Assembly: GCA_001787465.1 (NCBI GenBank) | Contig: MFXJ01000076.1 | Span: 1-5,168 of the forward strand | Direction: 5' to 3' | Length of the DNA stretch: 5,168 nucleotides | Origin: Candidatus Peregrinibacteria bacterium RIFOXYB2_FULL_32_7 | GTDB lineage: Bacteria; Patescibacteriota; Gracilibacteria; UBA1369; GWF2-33-10 | Part shown: piece after piece, positions 1-5,168 of the stretch | Position numbering within the stretch: position 1 is the first letter of the stretch | Layout: each line of letters opens with the position of its first letter | Notes under the pieces: generated by a model | Told to the model about the DNA's origin: nothing | The model's input: the letters and a program-made list of their open reading frames with translations, nothing else | Databases searched by the model: none | Program-made: the position numbers and the translations under genes

Positions 1-1
1 C

Positions 2-211
2 ATACCAACAATTAGAGATTTATATCATCAAAAACCTAGCGCAAACATATCAACTTATACAATTTGGACAATAACCACATTAATTACATCTCTATATGGA
101 TTTTTCGTCTTAAAAGATTTAGTGTTTAATATAGTATATAATCTAGGCTTAATTGCCTGTATCACAATTTTAATAATGCGATTAAGATTAAAATTTAAAT
201 ACAAACTATAA
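2..211 (+). CDS. C-terminal end of a PQ-loop / SemiSWEET-like small membrane protein (partial)
   Basis: The reading frame is open from the window edge to TAA at 209-211 and gives 69 residues; the start lies outside the window. The visible part begins with a proline and a short polar loop (IPTIRDLYHQKPSANIS), followed by two hydrophobic helices (about residues 18-38 and 42-60), and ends in a basic tail (MRLRLKFKYKL). A P-x-x-x-(D/K)-x-x-x-x-K-(S/P) loop followed by S-x-x-x-W and then an LYG element is the pattern of PQ-loop proteins such as SemiSWEET half-transporters, which move sugars or other small solutes across the cytoplasmic membrane. The usual PQ dipeptide reads PT here. The family match comes from pattern only, and no substrate can be proposed. 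Another small two- or three-helix membrane protein remains possible. It is co-directional with the small frame at 286 and converges on the minus-strand genes. Confidence 0.55.
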   Translation: MPTIRDLYHQKPSANISTYTIWTITTLITSLYGFFVLKDLVFNIVYNLGLIACITILIMRLRLKFKYKL

Positions 212-285
212 AATGGCTAAAAAAAACTTGTAAAACAAAAATAAAAGAGTAAACTTCACCTCTTATTTAATAAACAATTCACACC

Positions 286-506
286 ATGACTCATCCTGAA
301 GGTCTAACTTTTACGGCGACAGAAAGAGTTAATCTTGACGCATTATTATCATTAGCATTTGAAGGCTATACAGTACAGGCGGGGGGGGTGATTCAAAAGA
401 AATATACGTGACAGGGGCACCTTTACGACAAGAACGAGGCAACCCAGAAATTATAAGAGAAAATTTACGAAAGAAATTAGCAGAACTCGGCATTAATGCT
501 TTATAG
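286..506 (+). pseudogene. Small hypothetical protein gene interrupted by a frameshift at a G8 run
   Basis: ATG at 286 opens a frame (MTHPEGLTFTATERVNLDAL...) that stops at TGA 409-411, soon after eight consecutive G at 381-388. An in-frame TAA at 271-273 makes 286 the only possible ATG. Reading in the -1 frame from the G run gives a continuous protein-like stretch (DSKEIYVTGAPLRQERGNPE...) that ends NLRKKLAELGINAL with TAG at 504-506. The joined product would be about 73 residues, soluble, with a likely C-terminal helix. The two halves are similar in composition and are less AT-rich than the flanking DNA, which supports one original gene. No family is recognised and no Shine-Dalgarno is evident. 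Explanations are a real disruption, a one-base error in the G run, or a slippage-dependent gene. The feature spans both halves. Confidence 0.45.
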
Positions 507-634
507 TTTTTTATTTGCTATACTTCCTTCGCTCATAAACTGCGAAATTTTCTAAACTCATAATACTCATAATTGTCAGAACTATAACTAATTTCAGATG
601 AAAGTTTCGGAGTATTATACGCTCAATTTATTAG

Positions 635-1243
635 CTAATGGAGTATATCGTCACTATCCGTATCCCAAATACTCCAATCAAGTTCATCATTTTCTACTTC
701 TACTTGTAAAATTTTGCCAGAATTATCTATATGAATTTCGTAAAGCTTGTTGTGATCAATGATTTTGGCAACGTAAAAATCATTTTTTGGTTTCACATTA
801 ATAATTTCCGCTTGCGGATAAGCTTTTTTAACGAAATCTTCTATCCGCTTCAATGTCTCAGGAGCAGAACTAATATTACTATTATTTACAGCGCCAACCA
901 CATCGCCAATATAATAACTAGCTAATAAATTCCAGGCAAAATTGGAATGAATAGCAGAAAAAATCTTACCAGCTTCCTGTCCGCAACGCTCAATAATACT
1001 TTTTTTGCCCCCTGGATGCTGTCCAATGTAACTGGAAACATCATATATTTTATTATTTACAATCAAATAACAATCATCTGAAGTTGAATGCGCCGCGGCT
1101 TCTTCCACTGTCAAAGCTACAGGCGGATTGCCATTATTTATTGCTTGGATTTTTTGTTGCTGGTTATATAAAAAACCAAACATAACAATAATAATAACTG
1201 AAGCAAAAAAGAAAATTATTATTATTAAGGTGAATTTTTTCAT
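635..1243 (-). CDS. Membrane-anchored cytochrome b5 domain protein with PepSY-like C-terminal domain
   Basis: The protein begins MKKFTLIIII, a classic short basic N-terminus followed by one hydrophobic helix (about residues 3-25), so it is probably an uncleaved signal anchor with the rest outside the cytoplasmic membrane. A cytochrome b5 fold follows (about residues 43-117). It carries HPGG at residues 76-79, whose His is the first heme ligand, and a second candidate ligand in AIHSNF (His 99). The C-terminal region (about 126-184: FVKKAYPQAEIINV ... YEIHIDNSGKILQVEVE) reads like a PepSY-type repeat, and an acidic tail ends the protein. An in-frame ATG at 1330, directly abutting the upstream gene's TGA, would add 29 residues. 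I prefer 1243 because the extension is not protein-like and one arm of an inverted repeat lies inside it; neither start has a clear Shine-Dalgarno. The gene follows the flavocytochrome on the same strand, so it is probably that enzyme's electron partner. The cytochrome b5 assignment is firm; the PepSY call is moderate. Confidence 0.85.
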   Translation of the reverse strand: MKKFTLIIIIFFFASVIIIVMFGFLYNQQQKIQAINNGNPPVALTVEEAAAHSTSDDCYLIVNNKIYDVSSYIGQHPGGKKSIIERCGQEAGKIFSAIHSNFAWNLLASYYIGDVVGAVNNSNISSAPETLKRIEDFVKKAYPQAEIINVKPKNDFYVAKIIDHNKLYEIHIDNSGKILQVEVENDELDWSIWDTDSDDILH

Positions 1244-1295
1244 GTTTTTAAAAATTAAATTCTTCGGAATGGAGATACCTTTTTTCAAAGCCTTT

Positions 1296-1319
1296 AGGCT
1301 CCAAGTAAAAATAACTTCC
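1296..1319. repeat. Left arm of a perfect 24-nt inverted repeat
   Basis: The plus-strand sequence running from AGGCTCCAAG to AATAACTTCC is the exact reverse complement of 1453-1476. This arm sits in the gap between the flavocytochrome stop and the preferred start of the cytochrome b5 gene. A small hairpin (AGCC-TTTA-GGCT) overlaps its left edge. Similarity does not extend beyond the 24 matched bases. Confidence 0.9.
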
Positions 1320-1330
1320 ACATATAACAT

Positions 1331-2719
1331 TCAATAAGCATTCATCTTTGACTTTTCTTCAATCGCAAAATTCTCACCATAGCTTAGGTTATGTTTCCAA
1401 TTTTGCTCAATCAGAAAAGCCAAATCTAAACGCTTCTTGAACGCTATTTGCAGGAAGTTATTTTTACTTGGAGCCTTAGCAATAAATTGTTTTTTCAAAA
1501 CTTGAATCATTTTTACCGGCGCACAAATAAAAATACTTTTATCTTTTAATCCAGAGTTCCCATCAACAAAATCAGCAGTTAAACGCGGTTTTTGCTCTGA
1601 AAAATAAGGAATAAATTTAAAATTCGCTGAAATTTTACTCATAAACAAATCATGATAAATCGCTTCAGCTTTGTTACGAACGCAATAGTAAAAATCAACT
1701 GCATATTCATTTAGATCAAGATCTTTTAACATACTTACAAAAGGTGTAACTCCTATCCCCCCAGCAATCCAGATTTGTTTTTTAAAATTGGCTTTTTTAT
1801 ATGAAAATATTCCAAAAGGCCCTTCAATTTCTGCTATTGCGCCAACATTTAATTTATCAATAATATTAGTATAATCGCCAAGTTTTTTTACTGTTACTTT
1901 TAATTCTTTTTCGCTTGGAGCTGAAGAAATTGAAAAAGGATGAACTTCATTGCTGATATTTTGATCTTTAAAACTGATAAAAATAAATTGTCCAGGTAAA
2001 AAATTAATAACCTGATTTTTTGGATTCAAATCTATTTCTACTATGTTCTCAGTTAATGGAGAAATTTTTGCTATTATATATAAATATTTCTTTACCAACC
2101 ATTCAGTCAGCAAAGTTCGATAAATAAAAGCAGTTAATCCTATACCCGCCATACCAAGCATATAAATACGCAAAGGCAAATAACGTGAAGTATCACTAGG
2201 GATTAGAAATATATGTAGCGCTCCCAAGAAAAAAGCAAATCCCAAAAATTTATGCGTAAATTTCCAAATATTATATTTAGGACGCAAATACAAAGTCAGC
2301 ACAATCAAAACAATCATTAATATCAAAGAAAAAATACCAAAGTTCTGCGCCCAATTCGTTCCTGGAAGTAGAAAATAAGCTGCCTGACGAAAAAATCCAG
2401 AAGAATATTGCGGAAGTAGAAATAACGGATGAAAAAGCAACAAAATCAAAGCAATTTGACCAATAAGACTATGTTTTTCATAAACTTTATTTAGCCCATC
2501 AAAATATTTTTCCAACCAAGGTATTCGTGCGCTTAAAATCAAATTTAATCCAAACATAGCCGCTCCAATTAATCCCAAAAGCTGTCCGATGTTTGTCATC
2601 GTTTGCGTGAAATTGCTAAATCGATCTTCTGACGGAGCTTTTAACCATAATAAAGCAGGGATAAAGCATAAAAATAAGAACAAAAACCAGCCATAATTTT
2701 GTTTTTGAAAAATTTTCAT
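1331..2719 (-). CDS. Ferric-reductase-like transmembrane flavocytochrome (FAD/NAD-binding oxidoreductase)
   Basis: The 462-residue product has a ferric-reductase-like membrane domain of about six helices (roughly residues 10-26, 42-63, 84-103, 125-145, 154-173, 185-202). Two His pairs, H83/H97 and H156/H169, are placed as expected for two stacked b hemes. A ferredoxin-NADP-reductase-like module follows: the flavin-binding HPFSISS at 260-266, GPFG at 300-303, the nucleotide-binding AGGIGVTPF at 319-327, YYCVRNKAEA around 344, and FICAPVKM at 397-404, where the usual CGP reads CAP. It should move electrons from cytoplasmic NAD(P)H through FAD and the hemes across the membrane. The acceptor is unknown; the cytochrome b5 protein next door is a good candidate. 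The last ~40 residues (423-462) lie beyond the usual end of the NAD domain and are encoded inside the region flanked by the 24-nt inverted repeat, so the natural C-terminus is uncertain. The start is the first ATG after a 106-nt gap; no Shine-Dalgarno is seen. Confidence 0.88.
   Translation of the reverse strand: MKIFQKQNYGWFLFLFLCFIPALLWLKAPSEDRFSNFTQTMTNIGQLLGLIGAAMFGLNLILSARIPWLEKYFDGLNKVYEKHSLIGQIALILLLFHPLFLLPQYSSGFFRQAAYFLLPGTNWAQNFGIFSLILMIVLIVLTLYLRPKYNIWKFTHKFLGFAFFLGALHIFLIPSDTSRYLPLRIYMLGMAGIGLTAFIYRTLLTEWLVKKYLYIIAKISPLTENIVEIDLNPKNQVINFLPGQFIFISFKDQNISNEVHPFSISSAPSEKELKVTVKKLGDYTNIIDKLNVGAIAEIEGPFGIFSYKKANFKKQIWIAGGIGVTPFVSMLKDLDLNEYAVDFYYCVRNKAEAIYHDLFMSKISANFKFIPYFSEQKPRLTADFVDGNSGLKDKSIFICAPVKMIQVLKKQFIAKAPSKNNFLQIAFKKRLDLAFLIEQNWKHNLSYGENFAIEEKSKMNAY
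1453..1476. repeat. Right arm of the perfect 24-nt inverted repeat
   Basis: This is the exact reverse complement of 1296-1319. It lies inside the flavocytochrome gene and encodes about residues 415-423 (KAPSKNNFL). The arms enclose 133 nt that hold the gene's last ~40 codons, its TGA and the ATG at 1330. If this interval were flipped, the flavocytochrome frame would read NNF-His-Ile-stop instead of NNFLQIAF. Confidence 0.9.
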
Positions 2720-2740
2720 ATGAAATATATGGATAATTTA

Positions 2741-2769
2741 TCTATATCCAATTAAAAAATTAACTGCAA
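2741..2769 (-). promoter_or_regulatory. Possible sigma-70-type promoter for the flavocytochrome gene
   Basis: On the minus strand TTGCAG (2769-2764) is followed after 17 nt by TATAGA (2746-2741), with the ATG 21 nt further on. The spacing is ideal but the boxes match the consensus only partly (3/6 and 4/6), and the region is so AT-rich that chance matches are expected. A palindrome, ATCAATTGAT, lies upstream near 2803-2813. The 106-nt gap after the Nudix gene is large for this locus, which supports a separate transcription start. Confidence 0.3.
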
Positions 2770-2825
2770 CTAATTCTTGGAATCATCAAAAGCAATTACT
2801 ATATCAATTGATTAATATAAAAAAT

Positions 2826-3461
2826 TTAAATCCCTTCAAAATATCTCTTCAAAGGCTCTAAAGCGATTTTTGACCATTCTTCAACCGTGCAATCATCTGA
2901 GTTGCAAATTTTATCTAAATCTTCAATGGTTTTTAAGGAACCAGCCGCCATTTCATTATCTCTTGGTCTCACATCTACTGCGTCGGTCTCGATTAAATAT
3001 AAAACTCCGAAATGCACTTTACTTACATCATCCTGATCGGAATTAATATAACCTAAAACTTTTGGCTCCATAGATCCATTACATTCAATTTCTTCCTCAA
3101 TCTCACGAAGCATACTGTTATAAATTGGATTGCCTTCTGCAGTGTCAAATTGTTCAATATGTCCACCCACACCCCAAGAATGTTTCCCTTGCAATCTTTT
3201 TTCTCCATAATGTTCATCCTTCAATCCCCTTTGAAACGCAAAAACTTTCTTTTGTTGCGGATTAACAATTAAACAATAAGCAATTGGTTGTTTATGATTT
3301 GGATCTTCTTCAGCAATACCTCTTTTCATCCAGATATGATTTTGTAAAATATTCGTTTCAAAATCTTTGACATCAGCATGACGAAAACCTTCAAAATAAT
3401 GCTCATTATTTTCAAAAAGATCTTCTCTAGGCACAACCATAATGATTTGTTCAGATTTCAT
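2826..3461 (-). CDS. Nudix hydrolase family protein
   Basis: The 211-residue soluble protein has a Nudix core. A β-rich stretch (IAYCLIVNPQQKKVFAFQRG, residues 60-79) leads to WGVGGHIE (96-103) and then the catalytic helix LREIEEEIE (118-126). These match GG...REUxEE of the Nudix box, whose glutamates bind the divalent metal. The box departs from consensus: the loop between GGHIE and REIEEE is about five residues longer than usual, and the Gly after REUxEEx is Glu (126). Conserved-looking stretches on either side (FEGFRHAD at 24-31; DDVSKVHFGVLYLIETDA at 144-161) suggest a defined subfamily that acts on a nucleoside-diphosphate-linked substrate, but the substrate cannot be read from the sequence. 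The start is the first ATG, 39 nt downstream of a good -10 box, with gaps on both sides, so it may be transcribed alone. Family assignment is firm; function is open. Confidence 0.88.
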   Translation of the reverse strand: MKSEQIIMVVPREDLFENNEHYFEGFRHADVKDFETNILQNHIWMKRGIAEEDPNHKQPIAYCLIVNPQQKKVFAFQRGLKDEHYGEKRLQGKHSWGVGGHIEQFDTAEGNPIYNSMLREIEEEIECNGSMEPKVLGYINSDQDDVSKVHFGVLYLIETDAVDVRPRDNEMAAGSLKTIEDLDKICNSDDCTVEEWSKIALEPLKRYFEGI

Positions 3462-3500
3462 GATGAAAAATTAGTTTATAAATCTTAAAAAGTCTACTAA

Positions 3501-3530
3501 ATTATACTTCATTAAAGAATAATTTGCGAA
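3501..3530 (-). promoter_or_regulatory. Likely sigma-70-type promoter for the Nudix gene
   Basis: On the minus strand a perfect TATAAT (3506-3501) lies 18 nt downstream of TTCGCA (3530-3525, 4/6 to TTGACA). It is followed by 39 nt to the Nudix ATG at 3461, leaving a leader of roughly 30 nt. It sits in the 88-nt gap after the radical SAM gene, so the Nudix gene can be expressed independently of the glycine cleavage genes. No clear GC-rich terminator is visible in the gap, so readthrough from upstream is also possible. Confidence 0.5.
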
Positions 3531-3549
3531 ACCTAATTAATTTAAATTC

Positions 3550-4371
3550 TTAATCAACTACGCAACATTCATATAAATATTCGATCTTAAAATTTTTCTC
3601 TTTTGCTAATTGTCTGGCCGATAAAGTTGGCTGAACAATTCTGTCAAAACCCTCCTCAACCGCGATTTTATCTAAATCATTTCGATATTTTCCGTACGGT
3701 CTCATACATCCAAGAATTAAAAATTTATTTTTAAAAATTTTTCTGGCGTATTTGAAAAGTTTACGTACTTCATTGAGATCAGGATTTGAAACGTTTTCAA
3801 ATTCAGTGCCTTTGGTTGGGATCAAAATATTCAGAACTAATTTATCTGGATTTAATTTTTGTAAAATATCTATCGCTTCATATTCCCAATGAATTTTACC
3901 TTCATCAAGTCCAACTGTAATATGAGGATGAACTGGAATTTTGTGTGCAATTAAATTTTTATAAAGTTTAATATAATCATCTTTTGTTTTATTAATTCCA
4001 TAAACTTTTTTGACAACTTTCGCATCTGAAACAAAATCAAAACTAACAAAATCAATAATTTGCGCAAAAAGTTCAATTTCCTTTTCATCAGCAAATCCAA
4101 TATGAGCATTGAATTTAATTTTCCTAGATTTTTTTAAATCCAAAAGTTTTTTAAAAGATTTCGAAATAAAAGATTTACCATTTTTTTGCAGTCCTCCGCT
4201 AACAAGCAAACTTTTAATATGAGGCGGAATTGCTTGATCCAAAGTTTTCATATGTTTCAAGTAATGTTTATTGCAATGCTTACAACTAAGCGCGCAAAAA
4301 TTACCTGACAAACTAATGGCAGAAGTATTTCTTAAATAAACAAATTGGATGGAATTTTTTATTTTGAACAT
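3550..4371 (-). CDS. Radical SAM protein, biotin-synthase-homolog type; candidate archaeal-type lipoyl synthase subunit
   Basis: The 273-residue protein carries the radical SAM cluster motif CALSCKHC (Cys 26, 30, 33; CX3CX2C), an SAM-contact LLVSGG at 55-60, a core strand FNAHIGF at 87-93, and VHPHITVGL at 147-155. Towards the end it has GCMRPYGKYR (Cys 222) and terminates with ECC (Cys 269, 270). The combination of PHI-x-VGL, PTKGTEF (185-191), GCMRP and a terminal CC recalls the biotin-synthase homolog group COG1856. Members of that wider group include the paired LipS lipoyl synthases of Thermococcus. By analogy with other sulfur-inserting enzymes, the three late cysteines could bind an auxiliary iron-sulfur cluster. 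It begins 3 nt after gcvPB ends, which points to lipoylation of the glycine cleavage H protein. The radical SAM family is certain. The LipS role is inferred, and a second subunit is not in this window. Confidence 0.85.
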   Translation of the reverse strand: MFKIKNSIQFVYLRNTSAISLSGNFCALSCKHCNKHYLKHMKTLDQAIPPHIKSLLVSGGLQKNGKSFISKSFKKLLDLKKSRKIKFNAHIGFADEKEIELFAQIIDFVSFDFVSDAKVVKKVYGINKTKDDYIKLYKNLIAHKIPVHPHITVGLDEGKIHWEYEAIDILQKLNPDKLVLNILIPTKGTEFENVSNPDLNEVRKLFKYARKIFKNKFLILGCMRPYGKYRNDLDKIAVEEGFDRIVQPTLSARQLAKEKNFKIEYLYECCVVD

Positions 4372-4374
4372 TTC

Positions 4375-5168
4375 TTATCCTTTATACGCTACAATTGGTT
4401 CTCTTGCCGCCTTAACCGCATCTACTCTTCTTACTGGTGTCGTTGTCGGTGCAGATTGTAATATTTCTGGATCATTTTCTGCTTCCTTCGAAATTTTTAT
4501 CATAACTTCAATAAATTCATCTAAAGTTTGCTTGCTTTCAGTTTCGGTTGGCTCAATCATAAGCGCTCCATGTACAATTAATGGGAAATATATCGTCGGC
4601 GGATGATATTTAAAATCAAGAAGTCTTTTGGCGATATCCATTGTTGAAACATGATAAGGCTCTTGTTTTTCATCGTTAAACACTACTTCATGCATACAAT
4701 TCACGTTATGTGGAAGATTATAATAATTTGAAAGCTGAACTCGAATATAATTTGCATTCAAAACAGAAAATTGTCCAACTCGTCTTGTACCTTCTTTTCC
4801 CAATCTCAAAATATAGGTATAAGCTCTGACCACAACTCCAAAATTACCATAAAAAGCTCGCACTCGACCAATTGATTTTGGCAAATTAAAATTTAAAGAA
4901 AAATTTTCATTATTTTTCACAATTTCTGGAGCTGGAAGAAAAGGCTGTAAATCTTTTGTACAAGCAACAACACCGCCTCCAGGACCGCCTCCGCCATGTG
5001 GAGTTGAAAAACTTTTATGTAAATTTATATGCATAACATCAACCCCCATCGTTGCTGGCTTAACCATACCAAGAATAGCATTTAAATTTGCTCCATCCAT
5101 ATAAAGTAAAGCCCCTTTTTCATGCAAAATTTTTGAAATTTCCAAAATATTTTTATCAAAAAGACCGA
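4375..5168 (-). CDS. gcvPB: Glycine dehydrogenase (decarboxylating) subunit 2, C-terminal half (partial)
   Basis: This is the PLP-dependent P-protein subunit of the glycine cleavage system. With subunit 1 (GcvPA) it decarboxylates glycine and passes the aminomethyl group to the lipoyl arm of GcvH in the cytoplasm. The frame is open at the window edge: codons before the apparent TTG start at 5145 read GLFDKNI, which belongs to the protein, so TTG 5145 is not a start. About 263 of the usual ~480 residues are present. Diagnostic stretches are YMDGANLNAILG, then INLHKSFSTPHGGGGPG, whose Lys (codon 5016-5014) should form the Schiff base with PLP before the glycine-rich loop. Further on are FYGNFGVVVRAYTYI, MHEVVF and FPLIVHGALMIEPTETES, all typical of this subunit. 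The split-subunit form suits bacteria and archaea with GcvPA/GcvPB rather than a single GcvP. The upstream gene should be gcvPA. Nothing looks broken. Confidence 0.96.
   Translation of the reverse strand, partial: GLFDKNILEISKILHEKGALLYMDGANLNAILGMVKPATMGVDVMHINLHKSFSTPHGGGGPGGGVVACTKDLQPFLPAPEIVKNNENFSLNFNLPKSIGRVRAFYGNFGVVVRAYTYILRLGKEGTRRVGQFSVLNANYIRVQLSNYYNLPHNVNCMHEVVFNDEKQEPYHVSTMDIAKRLLDFKYHPPTIYFPLIVHGALMIEPTETESKQTLDEFIEVMIKISKEAENDPEILQSAPTTTPVRRVDAVKAAREPIVAYKG
4378..4383 (-). promoter_or_regulatory. Ribosome binding site of the radical SAM gene inside the end of gcvPB
   Basis: On the minus strand AAAGGA lies 6 nt before the ATG at 4371 and overlaps the last two codons (Lys-Gly) of gcvPB. 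It is the clearest Shine-Dalgarno in the window. It fixes the radical SAM start and implies translational coupling between the two genes. Confidence 0.65.

Noticed and set aside
528..546. Hairpin TTCGC-9 nt-GCGAA between the converging genes, as a terminator
   Set aside because: The stem is only 5 bp and neither strand has a proper T-run directly after it.
556..573. Tandem 9-nt direct repeat (ACTCATAAT twice)
   Set aside because: Two short AT-rich copies in a noncoding gap; chance or slippage is sufficient, and no further units follow.
731..925. Plus-strand open frame of 64 codons
   Set aside because: It lies wholly antisense to the cytochrome b5 and PepSY coding sequence, has no family signature, and is a shadow of that gene.
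1187..1226. 11-nt inverted pair (AATAATAATAA at 1187-1197 and TTATTATTATT at 1216-1226)
   Set aside because: Both arms are runs of Ile/Val codons of a transmembrane helix; the symmetry is explained by codon use and pure A-T pairing gives a weak stem.
1244..1330. N-terminal extension of the cytochrome b5 protein from ATG 1330
   Set aside because: It has no Shine-Dalgarno, the 29 added residues do not look like a domain or signal, it contains a repeat arm, and MKKFTLIII at 1243 is a far better start. It cannot be excluded, since the ATG directly follows the upstream stop.
1128..1337. Plus-strand open frame of 69 codons rich in Ile and Lys
   Set aside because: It is the antisense of the signal-anchor region and junction of the cytochrome b5 gene; the Ile-rich text arises from AT-rich repeats of ATT/AAT codons.
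4349..4606. Plus-strand open frame of 85 codons that looks like a membrane protein
   Set aside because: It is antisense to the well-supported end of gcvPB and the start of the radical SAM gene.
1..5168. CRISPR arrays, tRNA or rRNA genes, insertion sequences
   Set aside because: No regularly spaced repeats, cloverleaf, rRNA-like stretch or transposase reading frame was seen on either strand.

Overview
The window is AT-rich bacterial DNA carrying a short plus-strand end (about 2-506) that converges on a long run of minus-strand genes (635-5168). TGA is used as a normal stop (1331-1333), so the standard bacterial code fits. The AT-rich base composition, mostly weak Shine-Dalgarno signals, tight packing and the gene mix suggest an uncultivated, small-genome bacterium, possibly of the Candidate Phyla Radiation (Patescibacteria). 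That placement is an inference from style, not from a marker gene.

Layout on the plus strand: the C-terminal end of a small membrane protein resembling a PQ-loop/SemiSWEET half-transporter (2-211), then a small reading frame interrupted at a run of eight G (286-506). Layout on the minus strand, read from right to left in transcription order: the C-terminal half of glycine dehydrogenase subunit 2, gcvPB (5168-4375); a radical SAM protein of the biotin-synthase-like type with GCMRP and terminal CC motifs (4371-3550); a Nudix hydrolase with its own likely promoter (3461-2826); a six-helix ferric-reductase-like flavocytochrome (2719-1331); and a membrane-anchored cytochrome b5 protein with a PepSY-like C-terminal domain (start best placed at 1243, end 635).

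Two functional pairs stand out. First, gcvPB and the radical SAM gene are 3 nt apart, with the second gene's ribosome binding site inside the end of the first. This fits a glycine cleavage locus in which the radical SAM enzyme makes the lipoyl cofactor of GcvH, as archaeal-type LipS enzymes do. Second, the flavocytochrome and the cytochrome b5 protein look like one transmembrane electron chain: NAD(P)H to FAD to two membrane hemes to an externally facing b5 heme.

The most unusual DNA structure is a perfect 24-nt inverted repeat (1296-1319 and 1453-1476). It flanks 133 nt that encode the last ~40 residues of the flavocytochrome and the gene junction. Inversion between the arms would replace this tail with a stop three codons on. 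It could be a small invertible switch, a template-switch scar, or an assembly chimera. The second oddity is the G8 run, which lies in exact phase for a -1 slip that would join the two halves of the small plus-strand gene.
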